A stretch of DNA of 34,352 nucleotides, from positions 1 through 34,352 of the forward strand of contig JAFGLL010000096.1 of assembly GCA_016928095.1 (NCBI GenBank), written 5' to 3'. A model generated the notes under the pieces. The model searched no databases and was not told the origin of the DNA. It saw only the letters and a list, made by a program, of their open reading frames with translations. The DNA comes from Thermoplasmatota archaeon (GTDB taxonomy: Archaea > Thermoplasmatota > Penumbrarchaeia > Penumbrarchaeales > Penumbrarchaeaceae). The first letter of the stretch is position 1. Each line of letters starts with the position of its first letter. The position numbers and the translations under genes are program-made. Shown here piece by piece: positions 6,250 to 13,871 of the stretch.

Positions 6250-6610
6250 AATTGTTCAACCCGTTCATTTCATACAGTCCGGATAATGAATTTCATGCAA
6301 AAGACGTCACATTTCCATTCATCTGGATCTGCTCTCGCATACTTCCATCCATTATCCGTTAACCATTGCAAACAACGTCATACGAATTCATGCAAACAAT
6401 GTCATATTTCCATTGCAACCTCCGTTATATTATATTTAAACCGCGTGCAAAGGACGTTTGATGGATTTCACGCAAAAGAAGTCAGATCCAAATCCTTTCG
6501 GGAGACCTCTTCGAAGGATAAGAACGGAATTCCGCTTTCATATGCAAGTGATCTTCGCTTCCCATTTCCCCTCTTCACACATCCATCCGCAAATACCTGA
6601 AAATAGATGT
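6250..6610. other. Gene-free stretch with short direct repeats
   Basis: No gene is convincing here. The main content is the family of degenerate repeats at 6294-6494 (separate entry). The AT-rich TATATTATATTTAAA at 6427-6440 resembles a promoter but leads into no credible coding sequence. The RMD-like gene ends at 6611. Confidence 0.45.
6294..6494. repeat. Five degenerate direct repeats with core TGCAAAnnACGTCA
   Basis: Cores are visible at about 6296 (TGCAAAAGACGTCA), 6367 (TGCAAACAACGTCA), 6391 (TGCAAACAATGTCA), 6446 (TGCAAAGGACGTTT) and 6471 (CGCAAAAGAAGTCA). Two pairs are spaced 24-25 bases apart; the other gaps are 71 and 55. Several copies continue into ATTTCCATT or GGATTTC. The variation and uneven spacing argue against CRISPR. 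Binding-site array or recombination scar are both possible; the dehydratase relic sits immediately to the left. Confidence 0.5.
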
Positions 6611-7720
6611 TCAGCTCATGATATCGTTCACGATCTCCTTGATTCCTTTCTCACAAAACCCGGCCAACTCTCTGATCCTGGACATGTCACCTGCCTGCAA
6701 CCTGATATCCCTGTCCCTGAAAAAATCGCTTCTCAGGTTGAAACGATATTCCGCGTCATCCGAGATGAATTTGAAGGTCGATCCTTTCAAGTAGTTCAGG
6801 TTGTTCTTCACCAGAAAATCGTCTATGATGTAATGTTCAGAACGATCTCCCAGGATGTCGCTTTTCGAGATCTCCATCGGATCATCCATTCTGATCCTGT
6901 TTCCCTTTATCCTGTTGATCCTCACACCGAAGTGGTCGAAACAATGAAGCAGGAATGACAGGATGGACATGCTCCTTCCGGACCCGATATTGTAAACCTT
7001 TCCGGGAATTCCTTTCTCCCCCAGCGCAATGTAGTATCTCACGATATCATCCACATGCGACCAATCCCGAAAATTGAAAATGTTCCCGACATCCATGTCC
7101 GAATTGGACAGAACACAACCTTTCACATGATCGGCTATCCTGGAAGTTACAAAATCGGGACCCCTTCCGGGGCCTTCGACGTTGTAGCTCCTTGCACAGA
7201 CACCATCGATACCGGGATATCCGAGAACAAGGTACTCACCCATCACCTTGGATGTGGCATAAGGGCTCATGGGCCTCAGCGGATCCCCTTCCCTCGAGGG
7301 GATCTCCGGTAACCTTGAAGGTTCTGTGATATGACCGAGGTCCACTCTCATCTCCTCGAACTGATCAAGGGAGACAAGAGGCTCCCCATATTCCTCCGAA
7401 GATCCGGAGAAAACGACCCTTGTCCCCTCTTCGAGCGGACCAAGAAGGTTCAGTGTTCCGTTCACGTTCACATCATATGTGAGGCGTGGTTCCCTGAAAC
7501 TCAACCCAACGGATGATATCGCAGCAAAATGATACACCAGATCGGGCGATATCTCTTTCAGGACCCCCTTGAGCCAGTCCCTGTCAAGGATACTACCCCT
7601 GATATCGACACATTGACCTTCCCTGAGCCCCAGACCAAGAACATCGTGTTTGGAGGAACTCAGGGTCCGATGGAGTCTGCTTCCTATGAAACCATCCGCT
7701 CCGGTGATCAGGATCCTCAT
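6611..7720 (-). CDS. NAD(P)-dependent sugar epimerase/reductase, RMD-like, with C-terminal extension
   Basis: A 369-residue extended short-chain dehydrogenase. It has the Rossmann motif GADGFIGS (7-14), a catalytic Ser region ([11 protein letters not shown], 104-113) and the YxxxK pair Y154/K158 in SPYATSK. Coupling to GDP-mannose 4,6-dehydratase suggests it reduces GDP-4-keto-6-deoxymannose to GDP-rhamnose or GDP-6-deoxytalose. The C-terminal 70-80 residues (after about 290) are longer than in typical RMD and unfamiliar ([19 protein letters not shown] onward). The ATG at 7720 overlaps the TGA of the upstream gene (ATGA); an in-frame codon 21 residues earlier would overlap that gene further and is not needed. 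The exact product sugar is inference. Confidence 0.75.
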   Translation of the reverse strand: MRILITGADGFIGSRLHRTLSSSKHDVLGLGLREGQCVDIRGSILDRDWLKGVLKEISPDLVYHFAAISSVGLSFREPRLTYDVNVNGTLNLLGPLEEGTRVVFSGSSEEYGEPLVSLDQFEEMRVDLGHITEPSRLPEIPSREGDPLRPMSPYATSKVMGEYLVLGYPGIDGVCARSYNVEGPGRGPDFVTSRIADHVKGCVLSNSDMDVGNIFNFRDWSHVDDIVRYYIALGEKGIPGKVYNIGSGRSMSILSFLLHCFDHFGVRINRIKGNRIRMDDPMEISKSDILGDRSEHYIIDDFLVKNNLNYLKGSTFKFISDDAEYRFNLRSDFFRDRDIRLQAGDMSRIRELAGFCEKGIKEIVNDIMS

Positions 7721-8730
7721 TGTTCCAGCTCCGCTTTCATCATCTTCCGAACAAGTGTCCGAAAATCGGTCTTGGGTTCCCATCCAAGCTCTTTTTTGGC
7801 CTTGGAGGGGTCACCCCTCAGATGGTCGACCTCGGACGGTCTGAAGTACTTCGGATCTATTTTTACGAGAACATTTCCATTGGGATCGATACCCACCTCT
7901 TTCAAACCCTCTCCCTCCCATGTTATCTCGATACCCGCCTCCCTGAACGCTATCTCCACGAACTCCCTTACGGAATGTGTTTCATTTGTCGAGATAACAT
8001 AATCATCCGCTTCATCTTGCTGGAGCATGAGCCACATCGCTTCCACGTAATCGGGGGCATAACCCCAGTCCCTTTTTGCATTTATGTTACCCAGAGACAA
8101 TATTTTCATCTTTCCATCCAATATGTCCTTGATGGATAGGGTTATTTTCCTTGTTACGAAATTCTCACCTCTCCTTGGCGATTCATGATTGAACAGGATG
8201 CCGTTGGAGTTGAACATCCCGTATGCTTCCCGGTAGTTCTTCGCGATCCAGAACGAATAAAGTTTTGCCACTCCATAGGGACTTCTGGGATGAAAGGGAG
8301 TGTTTTCCGTTTGCGGGATCTCCTTCACCTCACCGTACAGCTCGCTGGTACACGCATTGTATATCCTTGTCCGCTCCACAAGTCCCAGCAGACGTACCGC
8401 TTCCAGTATCCTCAATGTACCCAACCCATCGGTATTGGCCGTGTACTCGGGGACATCGAATGATATCTGCACATGGGATTGGGCCGCAAGATGGTATATC
8501 TCATCCGGCTCGATCGTCTTTATTATTCTGATCAGGTTCGATGAATCTGTCATATCGCCATAATGCAGGATGAAATCCTCATTGCTCCTGAGATGGTCTA
8601 TCCTCTTCCTGTTGAAACTGGATGACCTCCTCACGAGACCATGCACCCGGTATCCCTTTTCAAGAAGTAATTCTGATAGATAGGACCCATCCTGACCGGT
8701 GACGCCTGTTATCAATGCGGTTCTGTTCAT
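7717..8730 (-). CDS. gmd: GDP-mannose 4,6-dehydratase
   Basis: A 337-residue enzyme matching GMD along its length. It converts GDP-mannose to GDP-4-keto-6-deoxymannose with bound NADP. Visible signatures: [20 protein letters not shown] (9-27 region), [43 protein letters not shown], the catalytic T128-S129-E130 and Y152/K156 (SPYGVAK), [16 protein letters not shown], and [21 protein letters not shown] chose the ATG at 8730, which has GGAG 8 bases before it; a GTG three codons earlier is also possible. The gene leads a two-gene operon with the RMD-like reductase, and a partial second copy of its N-terminus remains at 6115-6249. Confidence 0.93.
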   Translation of the reverse strand: MNRTALITGVTGQDGSYLSELLLEKGYRVHGLVRRSSSFNRKRIDHLRSNEDFILHYGDMTDSSNLIRIIKTIEPDEIYHLAAQSHVQISFDVPEYTANTDGLGTLRILEAVRLLGLVERTRIYNACTSELYGEVKEIPQTENTPFHPRSPYGVAKLYSFWIAKNYREAYGMFNSNGILFNHESPRRGENFVTRKITLSIKDILDGKMKILSLGNINAKRDWGYAPDYVEAMWLMLQQDEADDYVISTNETHSVREFVEIAFREAGIEITWEGEGLKEVGIDPNGNVLVKIDPKYFRPSEVDHLRGDPSKAKKELGWEPKTDFRTLVRKMMKAELEQ

Positions 8731-8732
8731 GT

Positions 8733-8807
8733 TCAGCACTCCGGATCATCATCTTTTATTTTACTTAATAAGTACATAGCAACATCTGGGAACGATGCCC
8801 CTTCCAT
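8733..8807 (-). other. Possible 24-codon upstream ORF in the gmd leader
   Basis: On the minus strand an ATG opens a short frame (MEGASFPDVAMYLLSKIKDD, then DPEC) whose TGA ends 2 bases before the gmd ATG. The upstream part of this frame resembles the sequence around the start of a second small frame at 9262. No ribosome site precedes it. The AT-rich CTTATTAAGTAAAATAAAAG inside it could itself be the gmd promoter, in which case the frame is not translated. Reported because of the sequence duplication, not as a confident gene. Confidence 0.25.
8754..8773 (-). promoter_or_regulatory. gmd: Putative promoter of the gmd operon
   Basis: The minus strand holds CTTATTAAGTAAAATAAAAG, the only TATA-like run close to the gene, centred roughly 35 bases before the ATG at 8730. 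Assigned by position and AT richness. Confidence 0.35.
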
Positions 8808-8980
8808 CACAGGATATGGCCCTCAGTTCAGAAACACCGCTGATGGACTGTGAATATCATGAAACCCGGACATTGGTCTATTCTGCTCTATTTCCCAAAA
8901 ACATCTATCCTTCTTATTTAAACATTCATCTGACCGATATGAAAAGGAAAGGGGATCTTGATCATATCCATTAAAAAAGG

Positions 8981-8990
8981 GTATATTTAA
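8981..8990 (+). promoter_or_regulatory. TATA box candidate at leaderless distance
   Basis: GTATATTTAA is centred 25-26 bases before the ATG at 9011, the spacing expected for a leaderless archaeal transcript. It is one of the best TATA-like boxes in the window, but the frame behind it is unrecognised. Confidence 0.35.
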
Positions 8991-9010
8991 AGGGCTGTTC
9001 AATTCCATTC

Positions 9011-9355
9011 ATGATACTGCCCATGCACGAACGTAATCATGCGGAGAATTCGAATATGACCCCGGGGCGGGTGGGTGGGATTGGAAAATATGAAGATCTT
9101 GCCATATCAGCTTCCGACCTTCATCTCCCGCGCGATCTCCCGACCCAGAGCGAATTCCTCCTTCTCTGGGCGACCGTGGTGGCGAACCTGGGTCCAGGTG
9201 GATGGTGCGGGTCCGAGAACAATGTACATGACCAGGACTGGGTACGATGCCCCTCCCTTCATAGACCGTCAGTATCTCCGTTAAGCAGCACCGCTCATTA
9301 TAATGATCCTCACGTGATCGATCCCTTATCCGGAGTGTATGGCGGTCCACTCTGA
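9011..9355 (+). CDS. Doubtful 114-codon ORF with a leaderless-type promoter
   Basis: No family is recognised. The case for it is the TATA-like box 25 bases before the ATG and an unbroken frame of 114 codons in a stretch otherwise without genes. The centre (DLPTQSEFLLLWATVVANLG) looks protein-like, while the C-terminal third is composed of ordinary-looking residues without clear pattern. It is antisense to, and in codon register with, the 51-codon frame on the minus strand, so at most one of the two is likely to be real. No membrane helix or known motif is visible. Confidence 0.28.
   Translation: MILPMHERNHAENSNMTPGRVGGIGKYEDLAISASDLHLPRDLPTQSEFLLLWATVVANLGPGGWCGSENNVHDQDWVRCPSLHRPSVSPLSSTAHYNDPHVIDPLSGVYGGPL
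9107..9262 (-). CDS. Doubtful 51-codon ORF, possibly a relic
   Basis: The frame encodes MKGGASYPVLVMYIVLGPAP, then a charged stretch containing RPEKEEFALGREIAREMKVG. The second half would form a good amphipathic helix, which is why it is listed. A TATA-like ATTATAAT lies about 39 bases upstream inside the palindrome at 9295-9306. The bases around its start are similar to the leader of gmd (15 of 16 identical at 9238-9253 versus 8786-8801). It could be a small gene or a broken copy of something larger. The family is unknown. Confidence 0.28.
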   Translation of the reverse strand: MKGGASYPVLVMYIVLGPAPSTWTQVRHHGRPEKEEFALGREIAREMKVGS

Positions 9356-9556
9356 TAATTGTTATTCCCGGTCGATATTCGATCAATCATTCGAGGGCAG
9401 AGGAGTTCCAATAACAGAGGATTTTGCTTGATTGTCCAATGACATATGGAATGAACTCCTGAATGGAAATATTGGACCCGATCATGGAACTACCATTTCG
9501 CAGGTATGATACATGATACAGTATGAACTCAGTCGTTCCATTGCCCATGTCAACCA

Positions 9557-9739
9557 TCAGGTCAGATGACCGCTGGAACTTATCGATGCTTCGATCAGCG
9601 TCCTGCTCTGATCGATCAGGTCCGAGATGGCCTCGTCCCTGGTCTTCCCGGTCCCGGTGGTCCCCAATTCGGGGCAGGAGATGATGATCAGATCCCCTCT
9701 CGTTTCGGTTCGCGTGCTGAGATCGAGAATGACCCGCAT
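9557..9739 (-). CDS. Orphan HicB-like protein
   Basis: A 60-residue protein with the partial RNase H-like fold of HicB antitoxins: MRVILDLSTRTETRGDLIII, then SCPELGTTGTGKTRDEAISD and LIDQSRTLIEAS. The CPELG...G-x-T-x-x-EA-x-x-L pattern is the family hallmark. There is no C-terminal DNA-binding domain and no HicA toxin on either side. I prefer the ATG at 9739 because a TATA-like TTTTATTTACTT (9761-9772 on this strand) is centred about 28 bases before it, giving a leaderless message; the ATG at 9757 would be too close to that box. It could be a lone regulator or a relic of a toxin-antitoxin pair. Confidence 0.6.
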   Translation of the reverse strand: MRVILDLSTRTETRGDLIIISCPELGTTGTGKTRDEAISDLIDQSRTLIEASISSSGHLT

Positions 9740-9835
9740 CGATATGTAACAGTCCATTTGAAGTAAATAAAACCTATCAATAGAATATCGTTCATGGAAA
9801 TTGGTCCATCCGCGGTTCGACCATTGACAGCTGGG

Positions 9836-10174
9836 TCAAACCCTGCCGAAATCGTCCTGGTACCTTATGATATCGTCCTCTCCCAGATAGTCCCCTAGCT
9901 GGACCTCGATCATCCTTAGCACTGTCCCGCCCGGGTTCGCCACCCGGTGTTTCTGACCGACCCCTATCTCCACGACGTCACCCCTGAAAAACCGTTTCTC
10001 GTGACCGTCCAGGGTGACATCCGCTTCCCCGTGAACGATCACCCACCTCTCGGACCTGCGGGCGTGTGATTGATAGCTCAGCCTCTTTCCGGGCAAGACC
10101 TCGATGACCTTCACCTTGCAGTCGTCGCCTTCATCAACAACAGTGAAAACGCCCCATGGCCTGTCTTCCGTCAT
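9836..10174 (-). CDS. Stand-alone mannose-6-phosphate isomerase, cupin type
   Basis: A 112-residue single cupin domain equal to the C-terminal domain of type II phosphomannose isomerases (PF01050 type). Family signatures are RPWGVFTVVDEG, VIEVLPGKRLSYQSHARRSE, HGEADVTLDG and the ending IEVQLGDYLGEDDIIRYQDD. The probable metal ligands Q35, H37, E42 and H76 are all present. It would interconvert fructose-6-phosphate and mannose-6-phosphate, feeding GDP-mannose synthesis and so the GMD/RMD pair to the left. No guanylyltransferase domain is fused or adjacent. A TATA-like CTAAAATAG lies about 34 bases before the ATG. Confidence 0.8.
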   Translation of the reverse strand: MTEDRPWGVFTVVDEGDDCKVKVIEVLPGKRLSYQSHARRSERWVIVHGEADVTLDGHEKRFFRGDVVEIGVGQKHRVANPGGTVLRMIEVQLGDYLGEDDIIRYQDDFGRV

Positions 10175-10270
10175 CTATATCCGACCGCCAGATGCATATG
10201 CTTCTATTTTAGTTATTCCGGTCCCTGTACGGACAGATCGTCGTCGGTCCTTGACGATATTCGAACCATA

Positions 10271-10287
10271 AGAGGACAAAATCCTCT
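10271..10287. promoter_or_regulatory. Inverted repeat just upstream of the metK promoter
   Basis: AGAGGA (10271-10276) and TCCTCT (10282-10287) form a 6+6 inverted repeat around CAAAA, directly before the TATA-like AAAAATAAATC. It could be an operator controlling the methionine-cycle genes. No known regulator site is recognised. Confidence 0.35.
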
Positions 10288-10294
10288 AAAAACC

Positions 10295-10306
10295 GAAAAA
10301 TAAATC
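10295..10306 (+). promoter_or_regulatory. TATA box of the metK-ahcY operon
   Basis: GAAAAATAAATC is centred about 29 bases before the ATG at 10329, giving a nearly leaderless transcript. Confidence 0.5.
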
Positions 10307-10328
10307 TATACCCCACCCATCATAGGGC

Positions 10329-11501
10329 ATGCCAAGGAAGAAGCAGTACAGGTTCACGTCGGAGTCGGTCACTGAGGGGCACCCGGATAAAATGGCCGAC
10401 CAGATATCGGATGCTGTTCTGGATTCCCTGCTCTCGCAGGACCCCCTGTCGAGGGTCGCCTGCGAGACGCTGCTGACAACCGGGATGGCCCTGGTGGCAG
10501 GAGAGATAACGACCAAGGGCTATGTTGATGTCCCTGGCGTTGTCAAGGAGACGGTGAAGGGGATCGGATACGATAGTTCCAGCCTCGGGTTCGACCACAG
10601 ATCCTGCGCGGTCCTGACATACATCCACAACCAGTCCCCCGATATCGCGAAGGGGGTCGACCGCGACAACGCACACAGGTTGGAGCAGGGGGCCGGGGAC
10701 CAGGGTCTCATGTTCGGATACGCCAACGATGAAACGCCCGAGCTCATGCCAATGCCGATCGCTCTCGCTCACCGGGTCACCATGAAACTGGCGGAGGTCA
10801 GGAAGAAGAAGGTCCTGAAATATCTCGGGCCCGACGGGAAATCGCAGATCACGGTGGACTATATCGATGACATTCCATCAAAGGTCTCCGCGGTGGTGGT
10901 GGCCTCCCAGCATCGTGAAGGTATAGATCACGACACCATCAAGCAGGACCTCATCAAGAAGGTCGTCATGGAAGCGATACCGAAAGATATGCTGTCCTCC
11001 GAGACAATGTTCCATGTCAACGAGACGGGAGCGTTCGTGTTCGGAGGCCCCGCCGCGGATACCGGTCTCACCGGACGAAAGATAATCGTGGACACCTACG
11101 GAGGGGTGGGCTCCCACGGAGGAGGTGCGTTCTCCGGGAAGGACCCGTCCAAGGTGGACCGTTCCGGTTCATACTATGCGAGGTACATCGCGAAGAACCT
11201 GGTCAAGGCAGGCCTTGCAAGGAAGGTGGAGGTCCAGATCGCTTATGCCATCGGGGTTGCCGAGCCGGTCTCGGTGATGGTCGATGCCTACGGGACGAAC
11301 GCTGTACCGGAAGAGGACATCGAAGGCCTCGTCCTGAAGAACTTCGACATGAGGCCAGCAGCCATCATTGATCAGCTTGACCTTCTCAGGCCCATCTACA
11401 GGAAGACGGCTGCCTACGGGCACTTCGGAAGGGAGCTGCCCGAGTTCACCTGGGAGAGAACGGACATGGCATCCCAGCTCCGGGATGAGGCAGGGTTGTG
11501 A
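10329..11501 (+). CDS. metK: S-adenosylmethionine synthetase, bacterial-type MetK
   Basis: A 390-residue enzyme making S-adenosylmethionine from methionine and ATP. It belongs to the bacterial/eukaryotic MetK family, not the divergent archaeal MAT family. Signatures: [20 protein letters not shown] with catalytic H18 and D20, GAGDQG (121-126), [14 protein letters not shown] (238-251) and [17 protein letters not shown] (264-280). The length is normal and no key residue is missing. It is followed after 4 bases by adenosylhomocysteinase, so synthesis of the methyl donor and recycling of its by-product are co-transcribed. The family choice suggests an old acquisition from bacteria. Confidence 0.95.
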   Translation: MPRKKQYRFTSESVTEGHPDKMADQISDAVLDSLLSQDPLSRVACETLLTTGMALVAGEITTKGYVDVPGVVKETVKGIGYDSSSLGFDHRSCAVLTYIHNQSPDIAKGVDRDNAHRLEQGAGDQGLMFGYANDETPELMPMPIALAHRVTMKLAEVRKKKVLKYLGPDGKSQITVDYIDDIPSKVSAVVVASQHREGIDHDTIKQDLIKKVVMEAIPKDMLSSETMFHVNETGAFVFGGPAADTGLTGRKIIVDTYGGVGSHGGGAFSGKDPSKVDRSGSYYARYIAKNLVKAGLARKVEVQIAYAIGVAEPVSVMVDAYGTNAVPEEDIEGLVLKNFDMRPAAIIDQLDLLRPIYRKTAAYGHFGRELPEFTWERTDMASQLRDEAGL

Positions 11502-11505
11502 CCAT

Positions 11506-12786
11506 ATGACCTACTGGGAGTTCAATGACCTGCCCGAAGGGGATTACAACGATCTTCTCCGGAGGGGAAAGGACCGCCTGCAGTGGGCACGGACCCACAT
11601 GCCGGTCCTGAACGTGCTCGGGAAGGAGATCTCCGACCGCGGGGCCCTATCCACCATGAAGATCTCAATGGCGCTCCATACCGAAGCGAAAACGGGTATA
11701 CTGGCGCAGACGTTGGCCCGATGCGGGGCAGAAGTCCGCCTCGCTTCCTGCAACCCTCTTTCCACGGACGATCCCGTCGCCCTTGCTCTTCAGCACGAGG
11801 ATGTGTCCCCCGGAAAATTGGAGGTCAGGGCGAGATACGGAGGATCGAACGAGAGGTACTACGAGGCCCTGAACTGGGCACTCGACATCGGTCCCCATAT
11901 CGTCATAGACGACGGAGGGGACCTCGTCAAGCTCCTCCATACCGACAGGAAGGAACTCATCGAAAACGTACTGGGAGGCTGCGAGGAGACGACAACAGGG
12001 ATCATAAGGTTGAGGGCACTCCAGAACGAGGGTAAGCTCAGGTTCCCCGTGATGGATGTCAACGACTGCGACATGAAGCATCTCTTCGATAACCGCTACG
12101 GTACGGGACAGTCGACCATCGACGGCGTATTGAACGCGACGAACCTCACCATAGCGGGGATGCGGGTCGTGGTGGCTGGATACGGATGGTGCGGAAAGGG
12201 TGTCGCAATGAGGCTCAAGGGAATGGGAGCAAACGTAACCGTGTCCGAAGTGGACCCGGTGAAGGGGGTGGAAGCGGCAATGGACGGATTCCGCGTCCTG
12301 CCGCTGGAAAAGGCAGCGAATGAGGCGAACATGGTGATCACCGTAACCGGCTGCAGGAATGTTGTCTCCGCCGATATCATCGACCTGCTTCCTGACGGCT
12401 GCGTGCTGGCGAACTCCGGCCACTTCGATAACGAGATAGATGTCGCCCACCTCCGCTCCTTCCCATCGTTCAGGGCCAGGGAGCATGTTACCGGGTACAG
12501 GATGGGTGACAGGACACTGTACCTCCTGTCGGAAGGACGGCTCGTTAACCTCGCCTCGGGTCAGGGCCACCCTGTAGAGATAATGGACATGTCATTCGCG
12601 ATCCAGGCCGCAGGTGCCGAATATATATCCGCCAACGGGAAGGGCCTCCCTCCCGAGGTGATCCCCTTCCCTCCGGAGCTTGATAAGAAGATCGCCCGCC
12701 TCAAGCTTTTTAACATGGGATACTCTGTCTCGGAGCTGTCGGAGGAACAGAGGATATACCTATCCAGCTGGCAGGAAGGGACCTGA
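11506..12786 (+). CDS. ahcY: Adenosylhomocysteinase
   Basis: A 426-residue SahH-family enzyme that hydrolyses S-adenosylhomocysteine (or, in some archaea, S-inosylhomocysteine) using bound NAD. Signatures: MKISMALHTEAKTGIL with H58, ASCNPLSTDDPVAL, the ETTTGIIRL segment, NDCDMKHLFDNRYGTGQS with K191, the NAD motif GYGWCGKG (225-232), NSGHFDNEID and SEGRLVNLASGQGHPVEIMD. It has the compact archaeal length. I start it at the ATG 4 bases after the metK stop; the frame is open further upstream inside metK but that part does not match the family. Confidence 0.93.
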   Translation: MTYWEFNDLPEGDYNDLLRRGKDRLQWARTHMPVLNVLGKEISDRGALSTMKISMALHTEAKTGILAQTLARCGAEVRLASCNPLSTDDPVALALQHEDVSPGKLEVRARYGGSNERYYEALNWALDIGPHIVIDDGGDLVKLLHTDRKELIENVLGGCEETTTGIIRLRALQNEGKLRFPVMDVNDCDMKHLFDNRYGTGQSTIDGVLNATNLTIAGMRVVVAGYGWCGKGVAMRLKGMGANVTVSEVDPVKGVEAAMDGFRVLPLEKAANEANMVITVTGCRNVVSADIIDLLPDGCVLANSGHFDNEIDVAHLRSFPSFRAREHVTGYRMGDRTLYLLSEGRLVNLASGQGHPVEIMDMSFAIQAAGAEYISANGKGLPPEVIPFPPELDKKIARLKLFNMGYSVSELSEEQRIYLSSWQEGT

Positions 12787-12817
12787 TCCCATAGGCCGCT
12801 ATACAACCCCTCAACGG

Positions 12818-12829
12818 GATAATTATTTC
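12818..12829 (+). promoter_or_regulatory. TATA box of the NMD3 gene
   Basis: GATAATTATTTC is centred about 32 bases before the ATG at 12855. It lies in the short gap after ahcY, so NMD3 probably has its own transcript. Confidence 0.45.
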
Positions 12830-12854
12830 TAGGGTGGACAACTAATCCCCCTGG

Positions 12855-13871
12855 ATGCTTTGCTTAAAATGCGGCCAGCGGGAGCAGTTCGCAGACAATC
12901 TCTGCGAGGAATGTTTCCGAGCGAGCGTTCAACCCATCTCTCTGCCTCCGGTGATACACGGGAATGTGTGCAGGACATGCTTCAGGCTGCAGAAGGGCAG
13001 GTCATGGCTGGAGATCGAAGCATCGATCGAGGATGCAGCCGTCCACCTTGCAAAGCTTAATATCGGGATATCCGGCGATGCCCAGAACCCCAGGGTCGAG
13101 CTCTCGGTCGACCTTCAGGACAGTTCCGTTTTCAGGATCTCGGGAAAGGCCAGCTCTGTCTTCAAGGGAGTGATCGTGGAACAGACCCTGTCAACGGAGG
13201 TCAGGTTCCATCTTCAGTCCTGCCCGTTCTGTTCCAGGCAGAGAGGTAACTATTTCGAGGCGGTGATACAGCTTCGGGGCCTCGACACCCTGACGGAGAG
13301 ACAGATCGATGAGCTCCTGCAGAGGATCAGGGACGAGGTCTACTCGACCTCTCTGAAGGACCCCAGGACCTTCATAAGCAACGAGGTGAAGGTCAGGGGG
13401 GGACACGACCTTTACATGGGAGAGAACTCACACGCCCGTCAACTGGCCCAGAAACTGCATGACGAGTATGGCGGGGAGTTCAAGTGGTCATCGTCCCTCT
13501 ACGGTAACAAGGACGGACGGGACATCTACAGGCATACCTATCTCGTGAGGCTCCCCGGATTCGTGGTCGGTGATTATCTGGTAAAAGAGAGCAATGCATA
13601 TCTCGTCACCAAGGTCTTCAAGAGGGTCCAGCTGAAGGAGCTCTCCACAAGGAGAGATATCACGGTCGATCTCCAGGATGCAATGTCCATGAGGATCTTC
13701 AAAGCCGAGCATGTCGAGGTGGAGCTGGTGGTCATCATGCAGACCGATAAGGAGGTGCAGTTGCTCCATCCCACGACAATGAGACCGGTGGACCTGCTGA
13801 AACCGGAACCTGTAACGTTCGGGGAGAAGGCCAGATGCGTTTATATTGAAGACGAGCTGTATCTTGTCTAG
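12855..13871 (+). CDS. NMD3-family ribosome-associated protein
   Basis: A 338-residue archaeal homologue of NMD3, the adaptor that binds the joining face of the large ribosomal subunit in eukaryotes. The N-terminal zinc-binding cysteines are readable: C3/C6 and C17/C20, C39/C42, and C123/C126 (SCPFCSRQRG). The rest matches the family core (RGGHDLYMGENSHARQLAQK, then LVRLPGFVVGDYLV). Archaeal forms lack the nuclear shuttling tail, as here. The role in archaea is presumed to be large-subunit biogenesis. Its TAG shares the CTAG palindrome with the stop codon of the convergent pilin-like gene. Confidence 0.88.
   Translation: MLCLKCGQREQFADNLCEECFRASVQPISLPPVIHGNVCRTCFRLQKGRSWLEIEASIEDAAVHLAKLNIGISGDAQNPRVELSVDLQDSSVFRISGKASSVFKGVIVEQTLSTEVRFHLQSCPFCSRQRGNYFEAVIQLRGLDTLTERQIDELLQRIRDEVYSTSLKDPRTFISNEVKVRGGHDLYMGENSHARQLAQKLHDEYGGEFKWSSSLYGNKDGRDIYRHTYLVRLPGFVVGDYLVKESNAYLVTKVFKRVQLKELSTRRDITVDLQDAMSMRIFKAEHVEVELVVIMQTDKEVQLLHPTTMRPVDLLKPEPVTFGEKARCVYIEDELYLV

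Larger units (their letters stand above)
8808..9556. other. Mostly non-coding 750-base gap with doubtful small frames
   Basis: Two overlapping opposite-strand frames (9011-9355 plus, 9107-9262 minus) are listed separately; neither is secure. Other content: the second copy of the gmd leader-like sequence near 9238-9295, a perfect 12-base palindrome TCATTATAATGA (9295-9306), and an inverted repeat AGGAGTTC/GAACTCCT (9401-9408 and 9453-9460). Nothing in 9463-9556 is recognisable. Confidence 0.4.

Noticed and set aside
6294-6494. CRISPR-like appearance of repeats
   Set aside because: Units are degenerate, only about 14 bases are conserved, spacings vary from 24 to 71 bases, and no cas gene is nearby.
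9374-9556. A HicA toxin partner for the HicB-like protein
   Set aside because: I looked in all frames on both sides of the HicB-like gene and found no short basic protein with the HicA pattern.
11368-11505. N-terminal extension of adenosylhomocysteinase inside metK
   Set aside because: The frame is open but the 46 extra residues do not resemble the family, and the ATG 4 bases after metK fits the usual N-terminus.
11665-12570. Open frame of 301 codons on the minus strand
   Set aside because: It lies entirely within the firmly identified adenosylhomocysteinase gene and shows no recognisable motif.
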